Source: Myxococcaceae bacterium
GTDB lineage: Bacteria > Myxococcota > Myxococcia > Myxococcales > Myxococcaceae
Assembly: GCA_025459425.1 (NCBI GenBank)
Contig: JALOQF010000128.1
Coordinates: 1-34,822 of the forward strand
Direction of reading: 5' to 3'
DNA: 34,822 nucleotides
This document shows positions 15,279-24,665 of the stretch, in pieces; position 1 is the first letter of the stretch; every line of letters begins with the position of its first letter. The position numbers were made by a program, and so were the translations under genes. The notes under the pieces were generated by a model. It was given only the letters and a program-made list of their open reading frames with translations. It did no database searches and was not told the origin of the DNA.

Positions 15279-16463
15279 TCACCACGGCGGCGCCACGCGA
15301 CCTCCGAGCGAGTGAGCGCCAGCATCGGCCGCGTCGAGGAGCACCCGGCCCGCGGTGAGGTCGGCCTTCGCCGCCTCCTTGAGGGCCGCCGTGGCCTGCT
15401 CGAGCGCCTTCGCCTGCAGCGCCTGGTGGGCCTTCGCGTACTGCCGCGCCGCCTCGTCGAGCGCCTCCGAGGCCTTCGCGAGCTCGGGCCGGGCGGGGAA
15501 CAGGGTGACCAGCGCCTCGGCGTCGTCACGCCGCACGGCGGCCGCCAGCGCCACGCCGCCCGACAGCTCGGGCGTCACCACGTCGTTGCCGTGGCGCTCG
15601 AGCGCCTTCGCCGTGTCTTCGACGGCGACGGAGCCGACCGACGGGCCGGCGGTGCGTTGGCCGATGAGCCCCCTGCCGTTGATGGCGAGCAGCGTCGAGA
15701 GATCGATCGCCGGCGCCCCCGCGGGCTCGAGCACGACGAACTGGTAGACCCACGGGTACTGCATCGCCAGCGACAGCGACTCGACGGCGAGGAGCAGCCG
15801 GGCCGTCGGCACGCTGAGGCCGGGGTGGCCAGCGGGGCGCTCCGCGGGCGTGCAGCGCGCGTCGTCGTCGCACCAGGGCTCGTAGTACTCGAAGTGGGCC
15901 TCGTCGTAGCCGACCACCACCACGCTGTGCGGAACCAGGCCTCGCTGCTCGAGCAACATCGCGCGATCGAGCGCGAGGCGCACCGCCCGGCCGCCGGCGA
16001 TGGCCGTCTTCACGGCGCGCACGAAGTCGTCGGCGCTGTCGGTGGTGACGAAGCGCCGCGTGAAGCCCAGGAGCGGCGCGGCCCGCAAGAGGCCCGCCTC
16101 GACGTCCTGCCCGGGGAGAAAGCCGCTGCGCCGCGGAATCGGCCGGGCGCCCCAGGTGATGCCGGTGAGGAAGTCGATGGTCGCGCGCGGCACCAGCCGG
16201 CCCTGCTGCGCGGCGAGCATGCGCAACGACGACGAAGCGCCGTGATCGAGCCGCTCGCTGAACCAGGGCACGTCGGTGAGGCGAAACGTGGGCGGCGGGG
16301 TGCCCAGCATCGCGGCAGGCAGGGGCTCGGCCCGGTACTCGGCGCCGTAGTACGCCTGCACCGCGCCGCGCATGACGACGAGGTAGCCCCCGATGAGCCC
16401 GGCGAGCAGCAGCAGCCCCGAGACGATCAAGACGGTCTTCCAGGGAAACGCGCGCGTGGCCAT
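15279..16463 (-). CDS. membrane-anchored C39-like (papain-fold) protein, probably without peptidase activity
   Basis: The 394-residue product has an N-terminal membrane anchor (about residues 8-32, KTVLIVSGLLLLAGLIGGYL) and then a C39/BtrH-like fold: LTDVPWFSERLDHGASSSLR (about 62-81), LVPHSVVVVGYDEAHFEYYE (about 176-195). In C39-like peptidases the first motif reads C-G-A/P-x-x-L, but here the Cys is His74 (H-G-A-S-S-S-L); the second-motif His (His179) is kept, and the third-motif Asp is replaced by Glu (YYEPW). The C-terminal third is an Ala/Leu/Lys helix bundle. The role is unknown, possibly binding only. The start is ATG 16463, without a clear SD. It follows the GST-like gene by 45 bp, on the same strand. 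Confidence 0.65.
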   Translation of the reverse strand: MATRAFPWKTVLIVSGLLLLAGLIGGYLVVMRGAVQAYYGAEYRAEPLPAAMLGTPPPTFRLTDVPWFSERLDHGASSSLRMLAAQQGRLVPRATIDFLTGITWGARPIPRRSGFLPGQDVEAGLLRAAPLLGFTRRFVTTDSADDFVRAVKTAIAGGRAVRLALDRAMLLEQRGLVPHSVVVVGYDEAHFEYYEPWCDDDARCTPAERPAGHPGLSVPTARLLLAVESLSLAMQYPWVYQFVVLEPAGAPAIDLSTLLAINGRGLIGQRTAGPSVGSVAVEDTAKALERHGNDVVTPELSGGVALAAAVRRDDAEALVTLFPARPELAKASEALDEAARQYAKAHQALQAKALEQATAALKEAAKADLTAGRVLLDAADAGAHSLGGRVAPPW

Positions 16464-16508
16464 GAGGGCGCGGTGTAGCGGCAGGGCTTCGAAGCGTCGA
16501 GGCTCCGT

Positions 16509-17270
16509 TCAGCTGTACGTCGCCTCGAGGTAGCGCTCGATCTCGAGGCTCTCGAAGCCCTGCCACCCGGTGTTCGGGTCGTGCAGCCAGGGCACCTGCA
16601 TCTTCCCGCTGCGGGCGACGAACCCGGCCCGGCGTGGGCTCCCCTTGGCCACGTTGTGGAGCAGGTACGGCAGCTCGAGCTCGCACAGCAGCGAGCGCAC
16701 CAGCCGGCACGGCGGCGAGGACTCGAACGAGTACAGCTCGAGCGGAGCGAGCGGCGCGCGAGATGGACGCGCCACGGTGCCCCGACCGCCCGTCAGCCAG
16801 CGAGCGAGCAGCCCCGTCACCAGCCGCACGGGCGCGGCGTTGACCACGATGGGTGCGCGGCCCGTGCCGTACCGCGCGTACAGGTGCGCGACGATGGCGT
16901 CGGCGCCGATCAGCGTGACGCCGGCGTCGGGATCGTCGAGGCGCGGCACCGGAGCGGCCTGCAGCTCCAGGCGAAAGCGCGTCCCTCCACGAGGACACGG
17001 GCGCACCTCGGCGTCGAGGTCGAGCGCGCTCAACGCTTCGCGAACGATGCGGGACTGTGGACACCCCTCGAACTCCCACAGCCGGAGGAGGCGCTGGGGT
17101 CTCGGCCCGGACGGCTCCACCACGGTGCCTCGCGCGAAGCGCACACCCGACGCCGTGAAGCCGCCCAGCAGCGCCAGCTTGCGGCTGAGCGTCGTCGATC
17201 GATCGGTCAGGGTCTGGCCGAGCGCCCTCGTGGTGTCGACGGTGACGCGCACGAGCCCGGGCTTGTCCAT
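16509..17270 (-). CDS. tandem glutaredoxin/GST N-terminal-domain protein
   Basis: The 253-residue product contains two thioredoxin-fold units. The first (about 65-155) starts RLLRLWEFEGCPQSRIVREA with a C-P-Q-S site, then VPRLDDPDAGVTLIGADAIV. The second (about 170-253) starts LELYSFESSPPCRLVRSLLC with S-P-P-C in place of C-x-x-C, then KMQVPWLHDPNTGWQGFESL and ends SLEIERYLEATYS. The cis-Pro (VP-R/W-L) and the E/A-S/D-x-x-I substrate motif fit the N-terminal GST/glutaredoxin fold, and such duplicated forms occur in some bacteria and plants. It lacks the helical GST C-terminal domain, so it is probably redox-active or thiol-binding. ATG 17270 has GAGG five bases upstream; GTG 17285 is in frame and overlaps the stop of the intact pcrA reading frame by 4 bp, suggesting co-translation. 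Confidence 0.8.
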   Translation of the reverse strand: MDKPGLVRVTVDTTRALGQTLTDRSTTLSRKLALLGGFTASGVRFARGTVVEPSGPRPQRLLRLWEFEGCPQSRIVREALSALDLDAEVRPCPRGGTRFRLELQAAPVPRLDDPDAGVTLIGADAIVAHLYARYGTGRAPIVVNAAPVRLVTGLLARWLTGGRGTVARPSRAPLAPLELYSFESSPPCRLVRSLLCELELPYLLHNVAKGSPRRAGFVARSGKMQVPWLHDPNTGWQGFESLEIERYLEATYS

Positions 17271-17281
17271 ACGGGCCTCGG

Positions 17282-19740
17282 TCACAGCGGCGTGAGGAAG
17301 CGCGCGATGACGGTCTTCACGCCGGCGTCGAAGCGCACCAGGATCTTCGCGTTGGGGCCCTTGCCGTTGACCTCGACGATGACGCCCTTGCCGAACTGCG
17401 AGTGCTGCACCCGCTGGCCGCGCACGTCGTGGTCGCTCCCCTGGTGGTCCCGCGGCGACGGAGAATGGGCGCGCGCGCGGCCTGCGGCACGTGCTCGACG
17501 GCCGGCAGCCCCTCGCCATCGACGTCGAGGCCGAAGAGCTCGGGTGGCACTTCGGACAAGAAGCGCGAGGGCGGGTTGAAGCGCAGGTCGCCGAAGAGCG
17601 CGCGCTGCTGGGCGAGCGAGCAGATGAGGCGGCGCCGCGCGCGGGTGAAGCCGACGTAACAGAGGCGACGCTCCTCGGCCATGTCGTCCTCGGACGCCTC
17701 CTGGGCCGTGGCGCGGCGATGGGGAAAGATCTCTTCCTCCATGCCGGTGAGCGCCACGACGTCGAACTCGAGGCCCTTGGCGGCGTGGAGCGTCATCAAC
17801 GACACGCGGCCCTGGCCGGCGCCCGACTCTCCGTCGGCGTCGCCCACCAGGCTGATGCGCTCGAGGAAGGCCTGCAGGGGAGGCGCCTCGACCTCGAGCG
17901 ACACCGGCTCGACCGACGAGACGATGGGCTCGGGGGCGACGACCTGGGCCTCGGGCGCTGGCGCTGGCCCTGCCTCGAGCATCGAGAAGAGATCGTGCTG
18001 GGCCGACGGCGCGCTCTTCTTCGCGCCGCGCGCGGGCTCCGGGGGCGGCGGCGGCGGGGCTGGCGCGAGCTCTTTCACCTCACCCTGCGCGGTGGTGGTG
18101 CCCTGCGCCTCGGCGCGCTCACGGTCGAACTCCTGCGTCGCGGTGAGCAGTTCGCGCAGGTTCTCGGCGCGGGTGAGCGCGTCGTCGCTGCCGTCGGCGA
18201 GGTAGCCGGCCAACAGGCCCGTCTTCTCGAGCATCACCTCGGCCGCGCGCGTCACCTCGGGCGCGGCCCGGGCGAAGGCCACCAACTCGTCGAGCAGCGC
18301 GCGCACCTGCGACAGCCGCTTCACCGCGCCGCCGTTGAGCGTCTCGATGCGGCTCGCCTCACCCAGCGCCTCGTACAGGCTGATGCCCGCGTCGGCGGCC
18401 CACCCCTTCAGTCGATCGACCGTCGTCTCGCCGATGCCCCGCGCCGGCACGTTGATGATGCGCTCGAGGTCGGCGTCGCTCTTCGGGTTCACCATGAGCC
18501 GCAGGTAGCTCGCCGCGTCCTTCACCTCGGCGCGCTCGTAGAAGCTGCGGCCCGACACCAGCACGTAGGGCACGCGAGAGAGCCGAAACGTCTCTTCCAG
18601 CACGCGGCTCTGCGCGTTGGTGCGGAAGAAGACGGCCATCTGCCCGAAGTCGGCGATGCCCTGGTTGCGCAGATCGTGCAGCTTGAGCGCCACCGACTGG
18701 GCCTCACCGCGCTCGTCGCGGGCGGCGATGAGCTCGAGGTTCTCGCCCCGCGCGCGGGCCGACCACAGCTTCTTGGGCATGCGCTTGCGGTTGCGCTCGA
18801 TGACCGCGTGCGCGGCCTCGAGGATCACCTGGTCCGAGCGGTAGTTCTGCTCGAGCTTCACCACCACCGCGCCCGCGTACACGTGCGGGAACGAGAGAAT
18901 GTTGTCCACCTCGGCGCCACGCCAGCGGTAGATGCTCTGGTCGTCGTCGCCCACCACCACGAGGTTGGCGGCCCGCACCACCCCGCCCTGCACGGCGTCG
19001 GGGCTCGAGGGCGGCGGCGCAAGCAGCTTGAGCAGCTCGTACTGCACCGGGTTGGTGTCCTGGAACTCGTCGACGAGCACGTGCAGGAACCGGCCCTGGT
19101 ACCGGCGTCGCACCTCTTCGTTGTGCCGCAGGAGCTCGACGAGGAGGATGAGCAGGTCTCCGAAGTCGACGGCGTCGGCGGCGCGCAGGAGCTTCTGGTA
19201 GCGCCGGTAGAGCCGCTGCACCGTCTGCTGCTTGGGGTCGGTGCCCGGCTTCATCGCGTCGGGCAGCCGGCCCTGGTTCTTCTCGGTGTCGATGCGCGAC
19301 AGCACCTCGCGCGGCGTCATGCTCGACAGCTCGATGCCCTCTTCCCGGATCGCGCGCTTGAGCAGGCTGAGCTGATCGCCGTCGTCGTAGATGACGAAGC
19401 TCTTCGACAGCCCCACGTTCTCGGCCTCGCGCCGCAGCAGCATCGCCGCCGCCGAGTGGAAGGTGCTCACCACCAGCCCCTGCGCCGCCGGCCCGAGCAG
19501 CTCGTCGAGGCGGTGCTTCATCTCGCGCGCGGCCTTGTTGGTGAACGTGACGGCGAGAATGCGCCAGGCCGGGACCTTTCGCTGGGTGACGAGGAAGGCG
19601 ATGCGCCGGGTGATGACGCGCGTCTTGCCCGAGCCGGCGCCCGCGAGCACGAGGAGCGGGCCCTTCTCGTGCAGCACCGCGTCCCGCTGCGGCGGGTTCA
19701 GGTCGTCGAGCAACGCGGCCAGGTCGCCCTCGGCGATCAC
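17282..19740 (-). CDS. pcrA: UvrD/PcrA superfamily 1 DNA helicase, interrupted by an apparent frameshift
   Basis: The ~819-codon gene starts at GTG 19740 (SD GGAG, 7 bp upstream) and encodes a 3'-5' DNA helicase of repair/replication. Motifs in order: Walker A AGAGSGKT (33-40), LVDEFQDTN (motif II), VVGDDDQSIYRWRGAEVDNI (motif III), LEQNYRSD (IV), LMTLHAAKGLEFDV (V) and CYVGFTRARRRL (VI). Between motifs IV and V there is a Pro-rich insert (about 555-630) with QHDLF at 581-585. The main frame runs to a stop at 17317 with an arginine-rich tail that makes no sense. A different frame from about 17480 gives HDVRGQRVQHSQFGKGVI, VEVNGKGPNAKILVRFDAGV and KTVIARFLTPL, a normal UvrD C-terminal Tudor-like domain, ending with TGA at 17282-17284. 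The break coincides with a GC tract (17469-17479); a 2-nt gain or 1-nt loss restores the frame. It lies 1 bp after the regulator gene. Confidence 0.9.
17469..17479. repeat. GC dinucleotide tract at the pcrA frame break
   Basis: An 11-nt run of alternating G and C lies where the pcrA frame shifts. Such tracts are prone to polymerase slippage and to sequencing or assembly error. The required change (two bases too many or one too few) fits one extra GC unit. Confidence 0.7.
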
Positions 19741-19741
19741 G

Positions 19742-21421
19742 TCACGACTCCAGCTGGGGCGGGGCCTGGTCGGCCGCCTGCACTCCCGAGGTGGACGACG
19801 GGTCGACGGGCGACTCGGTGAGCAGCACGCCGCGGCGCAAGAGCTCGGCGAGCGCGAGCTCGACCTCTTCGTACGACACGTCACACGCCTCGCTCAGCTC
19901 GGCGACGCTGCGCGGGGCCTGCCGGAGCGCCGTCAGCACCTTGAGCTCGCGCTCGCTGGCGACCCGCGTGAAGAGGAGCGACAGCTCGGGGTGCAGGTGC
20001 AGCCGCTGCGGCTGCGAAACCGCGTCGCGCATTCGCGCCGCGAGCCAGGTCGACATCGCCTTGCCCGCGCCCTCGGCCGACTCGTGCAGCCACGGCGCCT
20101 GGCCGGGCACGGTGGCGACCTCGCCCGGCGTGAAGTGGCCCTCGCCCGACGACGAGAGGAACGACTCGAGCGCCATCACGCCCTCGATGCGCAGGCTGCC
20201 CGTCTGGGCCCACGAGCGCAGGAGCTGCCCGTGCGCGACGTGGATCTCGAAGCGGCCCAGCGGCTCTTCGATCGACAGCGTGCCCACCAGGTCGAGCTCG
20301 GCGACGGTGCGCAGCGTCCACATGGGGCCGAGCAGGCGCAGGTCGATGGCGGTCTTCTCTTTTCGGGCGAGCGATTCCCACGCCTCGCGGCGCGGCGACA
20401 GGAGCAGCTCGAGGGTGTCGAGCAGCGGCTTCGCCCGCCCCGTCTTCTTGAGGTACGCGCGCGCACCGGCCCGGGCGGCCTTCAGCGTCTCACGCAGCTC
20501 GTCGTGCGCCGACAGCACGAGAATGGCGGCCTCGCGGGCGGTGATGTGCTGGCGCAGCTGGCGCAACAGGCCCCAGCCGTCGAGGCCCGGCAGGTTGAGG
20601 TCGGCCACCACCACGTCGAACTCCTGGCTGGTGGCCTTGAGCAACCCCTCGATGCCGTCGGCGGCGCCCTCGATGGTGCCGAAGGGCGCGAGCTGCTTGA
20701 GGAGCAGGCCGCGCAGCGCGTCGTCGTCTTCCACCACCAGCACCTTCGGCTTGTAGCTGCCTCCGGGCACGCGGTTGCGGCCCGTCACCTCGTCACCCGG
20801 CACCCAGCGCGCGGGCGCGTCGTCGAGGCTCAGCAGCTCGTCGATGGCGGCGTCGCCCGAGACGCTGCCCAGGCGGGCCGAGGCCACCTCGCCCTGGTCG
20901 AAGCGCACGCGGCCCTCGAAGGGAGTGTCTGGGTAGAAGAGCACCGTGCCGTGCAGGGCGCGGCGACGTGCGTAGGTGAGGAGCCGCGCCTTCATGCCGC
21001 CGGTGTGCACGCGGCTCTGGTTGAGCTCGTCGAGGAGCGCCTGGGTGCGCTCTGCCGGGTCGAAGCCGGTGCCACGGGTCCACAGGTCGACCGCGCCGCT
21101 GCGCAGCCAGTGCAGCGCCTGCGGCACCGATGGCTCGGACAACAGGCCGACGATGGGGATGTCGAAGGTCGCGCCCTGCGCGCGCAGCTTGAGCGCGACC
21201 TCGCGGCCGGTGGTGCCGGGGAAGACCTCGTCGAGGATGAGGAGGTGCGGGCGCCACTCGCCGAGCGTGCGCTGCAGCGTGGCCGGGTCGGGCAGCGAGC
21301 GCACCTCGAACCCCCCCGCGACGAGCTGGTTGCCAAGCTCGGTGCGTGTGCCGAGATCGTCATCGACGAGCAGGATGCGCGCGGTGACGGGCTCGATGGA
21401 TTCGGCGGTGTCCGACGTCAT
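19742..21421 (-). CDS. response regulator with two REC and two PATAN (DUF4388) modules
   Basis: The 559-residue product has an REC domain (about 14-130; ARILLVDDDLGTRTELG, D20-D22; phospho-acceptor D64 in LLILDEVFPG), a PATAN-like unit (about 160-230; LHGTVLFYPDTPFEGRVRFD, with 'G-x-V/I-R-F-x-x-G-E-V-A-S-A-R'), a second REC (about 235-355; KVLVVEDDDALRGLLL, D274 in VVVADLNLPGLDG, Lys in AYLKKTG), and a second PATAN (about 375-460; GTLSIEEPLGRFEIHVAHGQ) with a C-terminal helical/winged-helix-like end (LRQAPRSVAELSEACDVSYE). The first REC keeps its Asp but lacks the usual C-terminal Lys. There is no DNA-binding or kinase domain of standard type. ATG 21421 has only a weak SD. Its stop is 1 bp from pcrA, pointing to coupled expression. 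Confidence 0.85.
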   Translation of the reverse strand: MTSDTAESIEPVTARILLVDDDLGTRTELGNQLVAGGFEVRSLPDPATLQRTLGEWRPHLLILDEVFPGTTGREVALKLRAQGATFDIPIVGLLSEPSVPQALHWLRSGAVDLWTRGTGFDPAERTQALLDELNQSRVHTGGMKARLLTYARRRALHGTVLFYPDTPFEGRVRFDQGEVASARLGSVSGDAAIDELLSLDDAPARWVPGDEVTGRNRVPGGSYKPKVLVVEDDDALRGLLLKQLAPFGTIEGAADGIEGLLKATSQEFDVVVADLNLPGLDGWGLLRQLRQHITAREAAILVLSAHDELRETLKAARAGARAYLKKTGRAKPLLDTLELLLSPRREAWESLARKEKTAIDLRLLGPMWTLRTVAELDLVGTLSIEEPLGRFEIHVAHGQLLRSWAQTGSLRIEGVMALESFLSSSGEGHFTPGEVATVPGQAPWLHESAEGAGKAMSTWLAARMRDAVSQPQRLHLHPELSLLFTRVASERELKVLTALRQAPRSVAELSEACDVSYEEVELALAELLRRGVLLTESPVDPSSTSGVQAADQAPPQLES

Positions 21422-21467
21422 GCCTGCCCGATGGTGTAGCGGTTTCGGGGCGCTGTCGCACCTGTTC

Positions 21468-22256
21468 TCACGGCGGGCCGGCTGGTCGTGCTCCGGGGAG
21501 CGTGGAAAGCCAGGCGGCGGCCTGCAACACCACCGCCGGGAGCATTCCCACGCTCATGCCGACGAGGGCCGCGACAGCGGCCGGCTCGACCACCTGAGCC
21601 CCCCGCGCGCCTCCGAACCACAGGAACGCAGCGACCAGTCCGCCAGCCACGACGGTCGCAACCACCATGGGAATGAAGGTGATGAGGTACGCCACGACGA
21701 GGCCGACCCGCCCGCCATCGCTCCGAGCCCAGGCCGTGCGAATCGCATCGAGCGCGCCGCGGCGCTCGAGCGCCGCGAGGGCCACCACGCTCGAGATGGG
21801 ACCGAAGAGAAAAGCCACGGGCGAGCAGAACAACGAGAGCAGGCCCAACACGAGGTTGGCCACCCACACCCGGCCGATGGCGGGCGCGAGGGCCGACCAC
21901 TCGACGGGTCGACCACGAAGGCGCCTGTCGCGCCAGACGAGAAACGTCAGCGCTTCGGCGGCGCTCATCATGCTGAGGAACACGAACAAGAACGGGAGCC
22001 ACGTGGCTGGCTTGAGCGGCGCGTACAGCCACCACGGCGCGAGCAGCGCCGCGAGGAGCACCAGGAGGAGCCACCCGAACTCGCCCATCACCTGCCAGAG
22101 GCCCGCGAGGAGCCTGACGACGTCTCCGCGGGCGCGCTGAATCGGGTGCAGGCTCGGCTCGACGCAGGGCCCACACACGCGTTTGAGGCCGGTGTCGACG
22201 AGCGGCGCGAAGGTGCCGCACCGCGGGCAGGTCTCGACGGCGGCCCCCTCGACCAT
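21468..22256 (-). CDS. zinc-ribbon multi-pass membrane protein
   Basis: The 262-residue product begins MVEGAAVETCPRCGTFAPLV with a C-x2-C knuckle repeated as KRVCGPCVEP, forming a probable four-Cys zinc ribbon at residues 10-33. It is followed by about five to six hydrophobic segments: FGWLLLVLLAALLAPWWLYA, LPFLFVFLSMMSAAEALTFL, RVWVANLVLGLLSLFCSPVA, RVGLVVAYLITFIPMVVATV and AALVGMSVGMLPAVVLQAAA. This zinc-ribbon-plus-TM layout is common in uncharacterised bacterial membrane proteins; no function can be given. It starts 3 bp after the stop of the UPF0158 gene with a GGGG stretch upstream, so the two are likely one transcript. GC-rich third positions are as in the neighbours. Confidence 0.75.
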   Translation of the reverse strand: MVEGAAVETCPRCGTFAPLVDTGLKRVCGPCVEPSLHPIQRARGDVVRLLAGLWQVMGEFGWLLLVLLAALLAPWWLYAPLKPATWLPFLFVFLSMMSAAEALTFLVWRDRRLRGRPVEWSALAPAIGRVWVANLVLGLLSLFCSPVAFLFGPISSVVALAALERRGALDAIRTAWARSDGGRVGLVVAYLITFIPMVVATVVAGGLVAAFLWFGGARGAQVVEPAAVAALVGMSVGMLPAVVLQAAAWLSTLPGARPAGPP

Positions 22257-22258
22257 CG

Positions 22259-22711
22259 TCAGCCCCGGGTGACGCGCACGCCGACCGAGTCGAGCCAGGC
22301 CAGGGCGCGGGCCTCGGAGCGCTGCTGCCGGAAGGTGTGCCAACGCTCGAGCTCGTCGGGGAGCCAACCGAGCACCGCGCGGAAACGACGCTCTGGGCGC
22401 GGGCCCGACAGCGCGATCTCGAGCGACTCGCGCAGCCGCACGTCCGACAGGCCGGCCACGTACGCCTTCATGTCGTCGAGGTGGAGCGTCGGGTCGGCCG
22501 CGGGCACCGGCGTGAAGCGCGCGGGCGTGCCCTCGATGTCCTGCACCGAGAGGCCGCCCCACTCACCCGGGTCGTACTCGCGGCTGACGAGAATCACCCG
22601 GCCCGAGTCGCGGTCGAGGAACCACTTGAGCCCGGTCGTCTCGCCTTCGGCCGAAAGCGCGATGCAGAGCTCGGTGAGGTCGACGGCCAGTGGCTGTTCG
22701 GCGTGGCTCAC
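22259..22711 (-). CDS. UPF0158 family protein
   Basis: The 150-residue product has a helix-strand start (LAVDLTELCIALSAEGETTG), then LKWFLDRDSGRVILVSREYD and the late segment RRFRAVLGWLPDELERWHTF. The motif 'W/Y-F-L-D-R-x-S/T-G-x-V-x-x-V/I' followed by 'R-F-R-x-x-L' and 'E-x-x-R-W-x-x-F' matches the UPF0158 family, whose function is not established. It is cytoplasmic and has no membrane segment. The start is GTG (complement of 22709-22711), with GGGGAA some 11 bp upstream. It lies 82 bp after the POT transporter stop and 3 bp before the zinc-ribbon membrane protein. Confidence 0.75.
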   Translation of the reverse strand: MSHAEQPLAVDLTELCIALSAEGETTGLKWFLDRDSGRVILVSREYDPGEWGGLSVQDIEGTPARFTPVPAADPTLHLDDMKAYVAGLSDVRLRESLEIALSGPRPERRFRAVLGWLPDELERWHTFRQQRSEARALAWLDSVGVRVTRG

Positions 22712-22793
22712 GAAGGTTCGGTTCCCCGGGCCGGGCGCTCTACGTCAGGCGGCGTCGGCGATGCAAGGCCGGGGGCCCGGTTGGAGCGGCGCG

Positions 22794-24530
<1,737 letters not shown>

Positions 24531-24595
24531 CATGACCTCACGGGAGCTGCGGGGACTGTCGGAAGGCGCGGCCTCGTTGCACCCTTGCGACAGAG

Positions 24596-24633
24596 GGTCA
24601 AGCGACCGCGAGGGGCGCTTCGTGCGCTTGACC
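24596..24633. promoter_or_regulatory. 9-bp inverted repeat in the divergent POT/glycosyltransferase promoter region
   Basis: GGTCAAGCG (24596-24604) and CGCTTGACC (24625-24633) are perfect arms across 20 bp. Each arm read outward contains TTGACC, so each may be the -35 box of a divergent promoter, or the pair may be an operator. On the plus strand a -10 would lie near 24651-24656, placing the transcript start almost at the GTG 24666, which would make that mRNA leaderless. As RNA it would be a hairpin with a long loop. Confidence 0.45.
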
Positions 24634-24665
24634 GCCCGCGGCCAGAGCGAAAGAACGCGGTCTCC

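Noticed and set aside
15010..15315. 101-codon plus-strand frame beginning MSPVETLTPDEERRN
   Set aside because: Its start lies in the palindrome, its later half becomes Arg/His-rich and overlaps the C39-like gene antisense; no family or RBS supports it.
17491..19821. 776-codon plus-strand frame opposite the helicase
   Set aside because: Helicase motifs I-VI on the minus strand are unambiguous; the antisense frame has shadow composition and no SD or signal.
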